Assembly: GCF_010729895.1 (NCBI RefSeq)
Contig: NZ_AP022612.1
Coordinates: forward strand, 5,022,001 to 5,086,000
Source of the DNA: Mycolicibacterium confluentis
GTDB lineage: Bacteria; Actinomycetota; Actinomycetes; Mycobacteriales; Mycobacteriaceae
Length of the DNA: 64,000 bases
Direction of reading: 5' to 3'
Each line of letters begins with the position of its first letter. Within the stretch, counting starts at the first letter, position 1. Of this stretch, positions 41,019 through 49,976 are shown in pieces. Both the position numbers and the translations under genes were made by a program. The notes under the pieces were generated by a model, which ran no database searches, was not told the DNA's origin, and saw only the letters and a list, made by a program, of their open reading frames with translations.

Positions 41019-42590
41019 TCAGTTCGATCCATTGGTGTGATCCAGTTGCGCTCTCAGCAGGTGCTTCTGCACCTTTCCGCTGGCCGTCCGCGGAAGTTCC
41101 GGGACGAGCACGATGCGCTCGGGAGTCTTCTGCCGAGCCAGTCCGCACTCAGCGAAGTGTCTGGCCGCGTCGGCAACCGCGAAATTCCTGCCCGTGTTGA
41201 CGACGACGAACGCACACACACGTTCGCCGTAGGTGTCGTCGGGCGCACCGACCGCGGCCGCCTCGGCGACGGCGGGATGCGCGCTGAGCACGTCCTCGAT
41301 CTCCTTGGAGGAGATGTTCTCCCCACCACGGACGATGATGTCCTTCTTGCGATCGGTGATGGTGAGGAACCCGTCGGCGTCGAGTCGGCCGACATCGCCG
41401 GTGCGGAACCAACCGTCGAGCATGCTCACCGCGGTGTGCCGGACATCGGTGTACCCGGTGAAGAGCTCCGGCCCGCGGGTCAATATCTCGCCTGCGCAAC
41501 CGGATTCGACGTCACGGCCGTTGTCGTCGACGATCCGCACCTCGGTGCCCGGGGTGATCCTGCCGTCGGTGTCGGCCCGCTTGTCCAGTGGGTCCTCGGG
41601 CCGGCCCGAACTGATCGTCGGATGCTCGGAGGATCCGTAGCAGCGGTAGGCCCCCACTCCGAGTCCGGCGGCGCGACGGATGAGAGCACCCGCCACCCCC
41701 GCGGCGCCCGTGGTGTACTCCCGAAGGCTGGTCAGGTCCAGCCCATCACGCTCGGCGATGTCCAGGATGCCGCCGAGGTGGATGGGCGCACCGCCGGACG
41801 TCGTGACACCGTGCCGGTCGATGAGCCGTGCCGCCCTCTCGGCATTCCACGCGTCCAGCGCCAGCGTGGTGCCCGGCCGGCAGAACATCCGCAGGATTCC
41901 CAGCGTGCCTGCGATGTGCCCGGCCGGGAAGACCGACAGCGTGGTGGACTCCGTGACGGCCCCGCGCATCTCATCCATCGAGGCCAGCTCACCGAGCAGG
42001 CTCGCGTGGGTGTGCTGGACGCCCTTGGGTTCCGCGGTGGTTCCAGAGGTGTACACCAGGAGGCACCGGCTGTGGGGGTCGACGCCGGTGACGGGCGTGA
42101 ACCCGGCCGCCGACGTCTCGGCGAGGTCGGAGTAGGACACCGCGCCGGGCAGTGGATCACCCACCACGACGCGCACAGCGAGATCGGTGGCGGCATCGGC
42201 GGCCGCGAACACGTCGGCGGCGTCTCTGTTGCGGATCTGCCGTGCGGTGATCAGCGCGCGCGCACCGGACTGCCGGACGATGAACGCCACCTCGGCGGGA
42301 CCGTAGATCGGCACGATCGGCAGCACGACGGCACCGGCCAGCCAGAGGGCCGCGTGGGCCGTGAAGCACTCCCGCCAGTTCGGCAGTTGGACCGCGACCA
42401 CATCGCCCGGACCGATGCCGTGCGCGGTCAGGCCCGCCGCAACCCGGCGGCTCTCCTCGAACAGTTCCGCCAGATCCGAGGAGTGGGGCCGGATGTCGCT
42501 GTGGACCTCGACCCGCGATCCCGGGTGACTTCTTGCCGTCGCGCAGATCTCGTCGGCCACGGTGGCGGTCAGCATGTCAGCAGCGCACAT
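41019..42590 (-). CDS. Class I adenylate-forming acyl/aryl-CoA ligase
   Basis: 523 residues. P-loop VYTSGTTAEPKG (179-190), YGSSEHPT acyl-adenylate motif, TGDVGRLDADGFLTITDRKKDIIVRGGENISSKEIED hinge and C-terminal Lys in PRTASGKVQKH. Resembles cyclohexanecarboxylate- or aryl-CoA ligases more than long-chain FadDs. Start at 42590 or the inner ATG 42575 (which leaves only a 7-bp overlap with the thiolase gene); neither has a clear ribosome site. Confidence 0.9.
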   Translation of the reverse strand: MCAADMLTATVADEICATARSHPGSRVEVHSDIRPHSSDLAELFEESRRVAAGLTAHGIGPGDVVAVQLPNWRECFTAHAALWLAGAVVLPIVPIYGPAEVAFIVRQSGARALITARQIRNRDAADVFAAADAATDLAVRVVVGDPLPGAVSYSDLAETSAAGFTPVTGVDPHSRCLLVYTSGTTAEPKGVQHTHASLLGELASMDEMRGAVTESTTLSVFPAGHIAGTLGILRMFCRPGTTLALDAWNAERAARLIDRHGVTTSGGAPIHLGGILDIAERDGLDLTSLREYTTGAAGVAGALIRRAAGLGVGAYRCYGSSEHPTISSGRPEDPLDKRADTDGRITPGTEVRIVDDNGRDVESGCAGEILTRGPELFTGYTDVRHTAVSMLDGWFRTGDVGRLDADGFLTITDRKKDIIVRGGENISSKEIEDVLSAHPAVAEAAAVGAPDDTYGERVCAFVVVNTGRNFAVADAARHFAECGLARQKTPERIVLVPELPRTASGKVQKHLLRAQLDHTNGSN

Positions 42591-43735
42591 CCCGCGATCG
42601 GGCCGCCCCCGGCGGAGATCACCGCGACTTCGGGACGACGAGGCACCGCGGTCGGCCCCGCCAGTCCCCGAAGCTGTTGGCAGGCCTCATGCAGAACCCA
42701 GTAGCCGTGCATGCGACCAGCGGACAACTGACCGCCGTAAGTGTTCAGCGGCAGTTCTCCGTCGAGCGCGATCCGCCCGCCACCGTCGACGAACGAACCG
42801 CCCTCACCGTCGGCGCAGAAGCCCAAGGCCTCGAGCCAGGCCAGGGTGAGGAAGCTGAAGCCGTCGTAGAGTTCGGCGATGTCGACGTCGGCCGGGGTCA
42901 GGGCGGTCTTCGACCACATGTCGGCCGCCGCGTCGGTCGCTGCCATCTTGGGATAGTCGGGCCGGTTGAACCAGCCACCCGTGCCTGGCGCGCCGCCGGT
43001 CGCCTCGACCGTGACCGCACCGTTGGGGGCGTTGGCCGAATGCTCGGGGGTGGACACCACGACCGCGATCGAACCGTCCACGGGCACATCGCAGTCCAGC
43101 AGCCCGAGCGGTGACGAGATCTGCCGCGCGGCCAGGTAGTCGTCCATAGTGATCGGATCCCGGTACACCGCAAGCGGATTGCGGCCCGCATTACGGCGCG
43201 CGTTGAGCGCGATCCAGCCGAGTTGCTCCTTGGTGGTGCCGTAGAGGTCCATATGCCTGCGGCAGTGCATGGCCAGCCAGTTGGCCGCCGAGTACGCGTG
43301 CGCGGCGAGGAGGTGTCCGACGTCGGCACCCATGGCCGGCATCTCCGACATGCCCTTGGCTCCGCGCTGCTTCGGCGGACCGGCGTCGGCCGTTCCACCC
43401 ATCATCTGCACGGTCCGGTAGACGAGAACATGTCGGGCCCGCCCGTCCGTCACCGCCTCGCACGCCTGGACCAAGGGGGTGAGCAGGCCGCTGGGCCCGA
43501 ACGGTTTGCCGAGTTCGGCGGGCTCCGGGATGCCCAGTCGGACAGCGGCTTCGGCGGCCGGAGTGTCTCCGAGCGTGCAGATGGCGTCGATGTCGGCCGG
43601 TGTCAGGCCGGCGTCCGCGATCGCTGCCTGCGCCGCCTCCGCGGTCAGTTCCACTGCCGGGATACCGCTGCGGCGTTTGATCTGGGAAATGCCGGTGCCC
43701 GAAATCACCGGGGGGCGTCCGCCCGAACCCACCAT
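42569..43735 (-). CDS. Thiolase-fold lipid-transfer-like protein (Ltp2-type, probable aldolase)
   Basis: 388 residues. Thiolase fold, but by eye-alignment with the thiolase at 55736 the nucleophilic Cys (NACATG) is replaced by FGPSGL, the HDCF His is a Tyr (ELYDGF), and GHP is replaced in GGQLSAGRMHGYW. Loss of Cys/His with gained Tyr is the pattern of Ltp2, a retro-aldolase in sterol side-chain degradation that needs a DUF35 partner. A DUF35 gene lies divergently next door. First gene of a minus-strand operon reaching 35883. Confidence 0.82.
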   Translation of the reverse strand: MVGSGGRPPVISGTGISQIKRRSGIPAVELTAEAAQAAIADAGLTPADIDAICTLGDTPAAEAAVRLGIPEPAELGKPFGPSGLLTPLVQACEAVTDGRARHVLVYRTVQMMGGTADAGPPKQRGAKGMSEMPAMGADVGHLLAAHAYSAANWLAMHCRRHMDLYGTTKEQLGWIALNARRNAGRNPLAVYRDPITMDDYLAARQISSPLGLLDCDVPVDGSIAVVVSTPEHSANAPNGAVTVEATGGAPGTGGWFNRPDYPKMAATDAAADMWSKTALTPADVDIAELYDGFSFLTLAWLEALGFCADGEGGSFVDGGGRIALDGELPLNTYGGQLSAGRMHGYWVLHEACQQLRGLAGPTAVPRRPEVAVISAGGGPIAGCALLTC

Positions 43736-43761
43736 CCGAACCCTCCGTGGATAAAGTTAAT

Positions 43762-43771
43762 TCAGTGTACT
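43762..43771. promoter_or_regulatory. Shared element TCAGTGTACT in the thiolase/DUF35 divergent promoter
   Basis: Its reverse complement AGTACACTGA recurs at 51335-51344 in another divergent promoter of the island. It contains a -10-like TACACT that would face the thiolase gene. Regulator unknown. Confidence 0.45.
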
Positions 43772-43779
43772 CTTCATTC

Positions 43780-44220
43780 GTGACCAGATCGCCCGTATCA
43801 GCCGAATCGGCCGCTGTGGCCCCGGCACCGCGGATCCTGCCCGAAACGGACGAGACGACGCGGCCGTACTGGACGTCGGGAGCGTCGGGGCAGTTGCGCA
43901 TCGCGCACTGCGGGGCCTGTCGCCGCTTCATCCATCCGCCGCCGCGTGTGTGCCCGGACTGCTCGGGCCCGATCACGTTCGAGGCGGTGTCCGGATCCGG
44001 GACCGTGTTCACCTACACCGTGGCGCATCAGCAGTTCCGCCCCGATGTGCCAACACCATTCGTGGTCGCGCTCATCGAGCTCGATGAGCAGGCGGACCTG
44101 CGGGTGGTCGCCAACATCGTCGACTGTGAGCCCGACGCGGTGACCTCGGGCCTGCGCGTCTCGGTCCGTTTCGAACAGCACGGCGAGGTGTTCGTGCCGG
44201 TGTTCGCCCCGGTGGACTGA
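43780..44220 (+). CDS. OB-fold zinc-ribbon (DUF35) protein
   Basis: 146 residues. N-terminal rubredoxin-like zinc ribbon (Cys44, Cys47, Cys58, Cys61) followed by an OB-fold DUF35/ChsH2-like domain. Such proteins bind the acyl-CoA chain for thiolase-fold aldolases or hydratases. GTG at 43780 is preferred over GTG at 43747, which would leave 11 bp between divergent genes. Likely partner of the divergent Ltp2-type protein. Confidence 0.87.
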   Translation: MTRSPVSAESAAVAPAPRILPETDETTRPYWTSGASGQLRIAHCGACRRFIHPPPRVCPDCSGPITFEAVSGSGTVFTYTVAHQQFRPDVPTPFVVALIELDEQADLRVVANIVDCEPDAVTSGLRVSVRFEQHGEVFVPVFAPVD

Positions 44221-44233
44221 CCGCACGGGCCCA

Positions 44234-46399
44234 TCACCTGATGAGCGGGTCGCGAGGGAGACCGAGGATGCGCTCCGCGATCTGATTGCGGGTGACCTCC
44301 GACGTCCCGCCGGCGATCGTCATGCCACGCGACCCCAGCACGAACAGGCCAGCGACCTTCGCCGGCGGTGCGATCAGCGCGACGTCGGCTCCGTACATCT
44401 CGGCCGCAAGTCCGGTCCGCGCCACAAAGTGCTCGGCGGTCAGCAGTTTGGTCACGTTGCCCTCGGAGCCGGGTTCGCCACCGGCCACACTGCGCGCCAC
44501 CCGGCGCAGGTTGAGCAGCCGCAGCGCGTGATCGTCGGCCAGGAACTTCCCGGCGCGCTCCCCCGCGCCGGCCACGCGGTCGCCGAAACGCTGCGTCACG
44601 TCCACGATCGAGGCCGCGCCCCCGCGTCCCGCCGGCACTCCGCTCCCACCGAGGCTGACGCGTTCGTTTCCCAGCGTCGCGCGGGCGACCCGCCACCCGT
44701 CGTTCGGCTCCCCGACGACGTCGTGGTCGGGCACGAAAACCTCGGTGAGGAACACCTCGTTGAACTCCGAGACACCGGTGATCTGCCGCAGTGGCCGCAC
44801 CTCGACCCCGGGCGCCGACATGTCGATGATCATCGTGGTGATGCCGGCGTGCTTGGACGCCGCCGGATCGGTGCGCACCGTGGCCAGCCCCAGTTGGCAG
44901 TACTGTGCGCCGCTGGTCCAGACCTTCTGGCCGGTGACTACCCAACCGCCTTCGGCCCGAACTCCTTTCGTGCTGACAGCCGCGGCATCCGAGCCTGCCC
45001 CCGGTTCGGAGAACAGCTGGCACCACACCTGCTCGCCGCGCAACGCCGGGGACACCAGACGCTCGATCTGCTCCGGGCTGCCGTGCTGGATCAGGGTCAG
45101 CACTGTCCAACTGGTGATGCCGAGTTCGGGACGTTTGACTCCCGCTGCCGCCATCTCCTGTTCAATGACCAACTGCTCGACGGCGTCGGCGGCGCGGCCC
45201 CACGGCGTGGGCCAGTGCGGCATCAGATAGCCGGTCTCGATCAGCTTCTCGCGCAACTGCGCGTCATCGAGGCCGGCCCACGTGGCGAACTCCGTGCGGA
45301 TCTCGGTGCGCAACTGCTCCGCCTCGGGCGGCAGGTCGATCGCGTTGGTCCGCACCACACCCTTGCCCGTCAGCCGATACACGTCCGCCGGGGCCGTTCG
45401 GCCGCCGAAGATCCCCCGCAGGGTCAGCGCGCGCCGCAGGTGCAGGTGCGCGTCGTGCTCCCAGGTGAACCCAATACCACCGTGCACCTGGATGTTCAGT
45501 TCGGCGTTGTGCACATAGGCCGGGAACGCCAGCGTCGCCGCGACGGCCGCCATGAGCTCGAACTCATCCTCCCCCGCTGTCGCCGCGCGCGCGGCGTCCC
45601 AGACCGTCGCGGTCGCCGCCTCGGCCGCCACCAGCATGTTGGCCAGGTGGTGCTTGATCGCCTGGAAGGTGCCGATGGTCCGGCCGAACTGTTCACGCAC
45701 CTTGGCGTACTCGACCGCCGCGTGCAGGCAGTCGTGCGCTCCGCCGACGGCCTCGGCCGCGGCGATGGTCCGGGCCAGCGCGACCGCAAGCTGCGCTTCA
45801 CCGGGCAGGATGTCGGCGCCGCCAAGTTCGACGTCGGACAGACGCATCCGCCCCGACCGCCTGGTGGGATCAAGGCTGGCAGGCACGTCCACTGTCACGC
45901 CATCGGCCGTGGCGTCAAGGATCACGACGTCGTCACCCGCGATCAGCAGCACCAGATCGGCGAGTCCGGCTCCGAGCACCACGGCCTCACCCGAGAATCG
46001 GTCACCCTCAGCGGTCAACTGGGCATCGATCCCGACTCCCGCGGTGACGGTGCCGTCCACCAGGCCGGGCAGCCAGCGGGCCCGCTGCTCGTCACTGCCC
46101 GCGGCCGCGATGACCGCCGACGCGATCACGGTCGGCACGAATGGGCCGGGGGCCACCGCACGGCCGAACTCCTCGACCACGACGACGAGTTCGGGAAGCC
46201 CGAAACCGGCACCGCCGTACCCCTCCGGCACGTGCAGGCCCAGCCAGCCAAGTTGGGGCAGTTCCGCCCAGTGGCCGGGCCGCGCCTCATCCGCGGCGTC
46301 CAGCAGTGCGCGCGCGGCCCCACGTGCGCCGCGGGCCTGAAGGAAAGATTCTGCGACAGCGGCTATTTCACGGTGGTCTTCAGTGATGGCGATGCCCAA
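44234..46399 (-). CDS. Fused double acyl-CoA dehydrogenase
   Basis: 721 residues, about twice a normal dehydrogenase. The first ACAD unit spans about 1-350 (ends with NIQVHGGIGFTWEHDAHLHLRRA) and the second about 370-721 (WCQLFSEPGAGSDAAAVSTKG ... TIAGGTSEVTRNQIAERILGLPRDP). Heteromeric ACADs (alpha2beta2) for sterol-like substrates are usually two genes; here both halves are one polypeptide. TTG start at 46399 is chosen because the protein then begins GIAITEDHRE, the family N-terminus; it overlaps the phosphotransferase gene by 37 bp. Last gene of the P450-led operon. Confidence 0.85.
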   Translation of the reverse strand: MGIAITEDHREIAAVAESFLQARGARGAARALLDAADEARPGHWAELPQLGWLGLHVPEGYGGAGFGLPELVVVVEEFGRAVAPGPFVPTVIASAVIAAAGSDEQRARWLPGLVDGTVTAGVGIDAQLTAEGDRFSGEAVVLGAGLADLVLLIAGDDVVILDATADGVTVDVPASLDPTRRSGRMRLSDVELGGADILPGEAQLAVALARTIAAAEAVGGAHDCLHAAVEYAKVREQFGRTIGTFQAIKHHLANMLVAAEAATATVWDAARAATAGEDEFELMAAVAATLAFPAYVHNAELNIQVHGGIGFTWEHDAHLHLRRALTLRGIFGGRTAPADVYRLTGKGVVRTNAIDLPPEAEQLRTEIRTEFATWAGLDDAQLREKLIETGYLMPHWPTPWGRAADAVEQLVIEQEMAAAGVKRPELGITSWTVLTLIQHGSPEQIERLVSPALRGEQVWCQLFSEPGAGSDAAAVSTKGVRAEGGWVVTGQKVWTSGAQYCQLGLATVRTDPAASKHAGITTMIIDMSAPGVEVRPLRQITGVSEFNEVFLTEVFVPDHDVVGEPNDGWRVARATLGNERVSLGGSGVPAGRGGAASIVDVTQRFGDRVAGAGERAGKFLADDHALRLLNLRRVARSVAGGEPGSEGNVTKLLTAEHFVARTGLAAEMYGADVALIAPPAKVAGLFVLGSRGMTIAGGTSEVTRNQIAERILGLPRDPLIR

Positions 46400-47802
46400 C
46401 TGTCCTGCTCTCCCAACTTGCTCTGATGGGTCAGCGGCGGCCACGTCCGCCGGCCGAGTGCACCCGAGGCGGTGCGGGTCAGGTAGTCGTCGCGTTTGAT
46501 GCCGCGCCACAACTGTGCGACGTAGTCGCGTTCGTCCACACCGCCGCGGCTGGCCAACTCCGCCAGCGCCGCGCGCCCCTCCGACACCGACGACGGGACC
46601 GTGCCCAGATAGGCCGCCAGTTCGGCGGTCTCGGCCGCGTCGACGACGGCACCGATCCGATCCACTTCAGCCAGATACTTGATGAGCCGCGCGGCACCCT
46701 TGACGTAGCGCGTGGCCAGCGCATCGGAAGATCTCGCGGCGGCACCTGCCATGGCCGACGCCGCGGCCTCGTACACCGGCGCGTTCTCGGAAACGTGTTC
46801 CTCGTCGGGGAATTCCACCCGCACTTCCGGGATTCCGACGACGTGCGCCAACGACTCCACCAGGAGGCGCCGATGCAACATTCCATAGATCAGGCTGTTG
46901 CCCGCATCGGGTGATCCCGACGGCGCTGAGGCGCGGATGTCGATGCTGCCCGGGCTGACCGAGGCCAGCCTGGTCTCGGCGAACAACCGGTAGTACCAGA
47001 CCCTTTCCTCGTCGATCCGGTGACCGGACAGCTGCTCGTATTCGGCCAGCCTCGCCGGGAAGTCGGTGAAGGTGTCCTGCACAGTGCGCAGCGACAACCA
47101 GGCGATGTCGTCCATCGGGTCGCCGAAGTGCGCCAATTCCCAGTCGACGATGGCCGTCACGGCGCCATCTGCGTACATGAAGTTGCCTGGGCCGGTGTCG
47201 CCCTGCACCAAGACGGTCGGGCCGTCGTAGGCGGGAATGTTGCGTTCCAGCCAGTCGATGCAGAAACGCAGCAGCGGTGCGGGTTTGCCGTATCGGTCGA
47301 CGCGCCTGCGCATGGCGTCGATCTCGGCGCGCACATGGGTCTCGACGTGTCCGGCCGGACCAAGGCTGTCGATGCGCAGTTCGGAGGCGTCGATCCGATG
47401 CAGCGCAGCGAGTTTGGCGATGAAGTCCTGGGCGGTACGCACCTGCTCACCCTCGTCCTGGATCAGGCGGAACCAGGTCTCGCCGCCGACCCGTTCCATC
47501 AGAACAGCCTGCGCGACGGGATGCGCAGCGATCACATGCGGCACCGTGACACCGTTCCGGTGCAACTCGGCCATGATGTCGGCCTCGACCTGCAGGGGGT
47601 GGAAAGCGCTGCCGGGCTCCGGATCTCGCGGGTCGTACCGCAGGAACAGCTCCTGCCGGTCGGCACCGGTACCCGCATCCACGAACCAGGCCTGGCGGCT
47701 CGCGCCGCCGGACACCTGCTTGACCTCGATGTGCTCGGCACCGCTGATCTCGCCGATCCACCGGAGCAGGTCCTCGGGGACCTCGGGTTTTCCCCTGCTC
47801 AT
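46363..47802 (-). CDS. Phosphotransferase (APH/ACAD10-like) family protein
   Basis: 479 residues. Kinase-like APH fold with the catalytic loop VLVQGDTGPGNFMY (Gln in place of the usual His before Gly-Asp) and the metal site IVDWELAHFGDP. Homologues near acyl-CoA dehydrogenases are thought to phosphorylate hydroxyacyl-CoA before elimination, as in ACAD10/11. The ATG at 47802 overlaps the enoyl-CoA hydratase stop by 4 bp. A helical region (about 310-470) follows the kinase domain. Confidence 0.85.
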   Translation of the reverse strand: MSRGKPEVPEDLLRWIGEISGAEHIEVKQVSGGASRQAWFVDAGTGADRQELFLRYDPRDPEPGSAFHPLQVEADIMAELHRNGVTVPHVIAAHPVAQAVLMERVGGETWFRLIQDEGEQVRTAQDFIAKLAALHRIDASELRIDSLGPAGHVETHVRAEIDAMRRRVDRYGKPAPLLRFCIDWLERNIPAYDGPTVLVQGDTGPGNFMYADGAVTAIVDWELAHFGDPMDDIAWLSLRTVQDTFTDFPARLAEYEQLSGHRIDEERVWYYRLFAETRLASVSPGSIDIRASAPSGSPDAGNSLIYGMLHRRLLVESLAHVVGIPEVRVEFPDEEHVSENAPVYEAAASAMAGAAARSSDALATRYVKGAARLIKYLAEVDRIGAVVDAAETAELAAYLGTVPSSVSEGRAALAELASRGGVDERDYVAQLWRGIKRDDYLTRTASGALGRRTWPPLTHQSKLGEQDSWASPSLKTTVK

Positions 47803-48638
47803 CTGGGCGCCCCCGATTTGGATGCGGCGGCCAGCCACCGCTTGACGGCTTGGCGGTGCTCCTCGGTCAGCGCGCTGCGCACCATTCGCTCACTCTCCCG
47901 CCGCAGTGCGACGTCCAAGGGAAGTTGTTGGGCATCAGCGATGTTCGCCTTGACCCCGGCGAAGGCGAAGGTGGGCCCCGCAGCGATCTCGGCTGCCCAG
48001 CGCAGCGCGGCATCGGGCAGTTCATCATCGGAGACCACCCGATTGAACAGACCCAGCCGCTCCCCCTCGACGGAGTCGATCGGGGCGTCGGCCACCAACA
48101 GTTCCAGCGCTTTGGACGGTCCCAGAAGCCTGGTCAGAAACCACGCGCCGCCGAAGTCTCCCGAGAACGCGAGCTTGCTCCACCCCGGGATCAGTTTCGC
48201 CGAACGGGCCGCGATGCGAAGATCGGCGGCCAGCGCGATGCTCATCCCGGCGCCCACGGCCGCGCCGGGCAGCGCCGCGATCGTCACCTTGGGAATCTCG
48301 TGCAGCAGCTGGACCATTCGCGCGTTCTCGGTGAGCAGGTCGCTGCGCGCCGCCACCTCAGCCTCGGGGTCACCGCTGGACACCTGCCGTGCCGATCCGC
48401 CGTCGCGCACATCACCGCCGGCGCAGAACGCGCCGCCCGCTCCCGTGATGACCACCGCACCGATGCCGTCGTCGGCGCCGAACCGCTCGAGCAGGCGAGG
48501 CACGGCCTCGTAGATCTCGGTGTGCAGCGCGTTGCGCCGGTGGGGCCGGTTGAGCGTGACGACTCCGACACCGTCGACGACCTGTGCCAGGACGGTGTCG
48601 GTGCCCGTCTCGATACGGTGAGTGTCGGCCTGGGTCAC
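47799..48638 (-). CDS. Enoyl-CoA hydratase/isomerase family protein
   Basis: 279 residues. Crotonase fold: VGVVTLNRPHRRNAL, oxyanion-hole GAFCAGGDVRDGG, and LPGAAVGAGMSIALAADLRIA. The usual catalytic Glu pair is not evident at the expected sites (FSGDFGGAWFL has Asp), so it may be an isomerase or another crotonase. GTG start overlaps the dehydratase stop by 4 bp. Part of a tight five-gene operon. Confidence 0.9.
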   Translation of the reverse strand: MTQADTHRIETGTDTVLAQVVDGVGVVTLNRPHRRNALHTEIYEAVPRLLERFGADDGIGAVVITGAGGAFCAGGDVRDGGSARQVSSGDPEAEVAARSDLLTENARMVQLLHEIPKVTIAALPGAAVGAGMSIALAADLRIAARSAKLIPGWSKLAFSGDFGGAWFLTRLLGPSKALELLVADAPIDSVEGERLGLFNRVVSDDELPDAALRWAAEIAAGPTFAFAGVKANIADAQQLPLDVALRRESERMVRSALTEEHRQAVKRWLAAASKSGAPR

Positions 48639-49906
48639 CGCAGCGTTCCGTGGGCCAATTCGTTGTGACGGGCCGTCATCGCAGCCGCCTTGCGTTGGAG
48701 TTCCTCACTGGGCCGCGGCAGCACCACGGGCCCGAGTTCGCGACTGGGCAGCGCCACCGTGGCGGTGGCGGGCGCGGTGATCTCCCCGCGCTGACTGGTG
48801 GCCCGGAACTCGACGTCAACGACGCCGTTGCCATTTTCGACGCGCTTGCCGACGACTTCGCCGGTGATGATCTGGACGTCACCGATGAAGTTGAACTTGC
48901 GCATCTCGTCGTGCTGACGCACCAGCCAGCCGTCGTCACCCATCCAGTCCGTGAGGTAGTGGGTCAGCCAGCATTCCCGCATGACGCCGTAGTCGTAGGC
49001 CATCGGGTTGCCGATGGACTGCGACCACTCGTTCTCCCAGTGCAGGCGCTGCGCCACGTCGGGAATGCCCGCGGCGTTCTTGATGTAGAACTTCGGCGCG
49101 CGCTGGCGGTTCTTGTAGCCGACGCGGGCGGGACCGATGCCGTAGGGCGCCAATCCGTATCCGCCGGTGTGGAAGCAGATCATGTCGGTGAGGGTGAACG
49201 GACCCTTGGCCATCTTCGGCAGCACATCGCCGACGTTCACGTCCTCGTAGTAGCGCGGTTCGGCGCCGCGAGGTCCCTCGGCCGCGTAGATCTCGTCGAT
49301 CTCGGCGATCTCGGCGTCGGTGTAGGTCGCGGCCTTGAGATCCATGTACTTGCCGCGTTCGCGCGACTTCTTGCGTTCGGTCGCGATCAGGATCATCCGC
49401 GTCACCGCCACAACCTCGGCCCGCTGGTTCACCCGCACCGAGCGGATGATCCGGATGATGGAGCGGCCGGCGTACTCGCTGGCCTTCTCCTCGATGGATT
49501 CCAGGCCGCCGAAACCGTAGAGGGTGTCACCCGGGTACACCGGGGCGAACCATTCGGTGTCCTGACCCGAGACGAACATATGCACGCCCGAGAACAGGCC
49601 CCTGGTGGCCTTGCGGATGTCGTCCGGGATGGGATCGCCCAGCATCTTGCGCGACATCGCGATGTGGATCATCGGTGGCGCAATCGGACCGCCCCAACGG
49701 GTTCCCGCCGCGTACTGGGGATCCGCGAACAACGGGTTGTCGTCACCGTAGGCGCGGGCGAAGTTGCGGATACCGTCGGCGCTCAGTTCGCGGTAGTACT
49801 CGTCGATACTGGTCGGGGCGTCGACACCCAGGAGCAGCTTGGCGCGCTCGATGTCCTCGTCCTTGATCGCGTGGTCGAAGTCCTGGGCCTGGTCTGTCTG
49901 TGTCAT
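48635..49906 (-). CDS. FAS1-like dehydratase / MaoC double hot-dog protein
   Basis: 423 residues. An N-terminal FAS1-like dehydratase hot dog (VDAPTSIDEYYRELSADGIRNFARAYGDDNPLFADPQYA) and a C-terminal MaoC-like half (GPARVGYKN ... LTHYLTDWMGDDGWLVRQHDEMRKFNFIGDVQIITGEVVGKR). Hydrates an enoyl-CoA; single-chain double hot dogs accommodate bulky polycyclic substrates. ATG at 49906 with GAGGAG upstream, preferred to the GTG-type start at 49942. Confidence 0.87.
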   Translation of the reverse strand: MTQTDQAQDFDHAIKDEDIERAKLLLGVDAPTSIDEYYRELSADGIRNFARAYGDDNPLFADPQYAAGTRWGGPIAPPMIHIAMSRKMLGDPIPDDIRKATRGLFSGVHMFVSGQDTEWFAPVYPGDTLYGFGGLESIEEKASEYAGRSIIRIIRSVRVNQRAEVVAVTRMILIATERKKSRERGKYMDLKAATYTDAEIAEIDEIYAAEGPRGAEPRYYEDVNVGDVLPKMAKGPFTLTDMICFHTGGYGLAPYGIGPARVGYKNRQRAPKFYIKNAAGIPDVAQRLHWENEWSQSIGNPMAYDYGVMRECWLTHYLTDWMGDDGWLVRQHDEMRKFNFIGDVQIITGEVVGKRVENGNGVVDVEFRATSQRGEITAPATATVALPSRELGPVVLPRPSEELQRKAAAMTARHNELAHGTLR

Positions 49907-49976
49907 CGTCTCCTCTTCCCAGTCGTCTCGGTGCTTCCGCACGGGGTCGTTCTCAGTGCCTCAGCACGGGGTCGTA

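Noticed and set aside
44429..46426. 665-residue plus-strand frame opposite the double ACAD
   Set aside because: No domain signal; ACAD motifs on the minus strand are clear.
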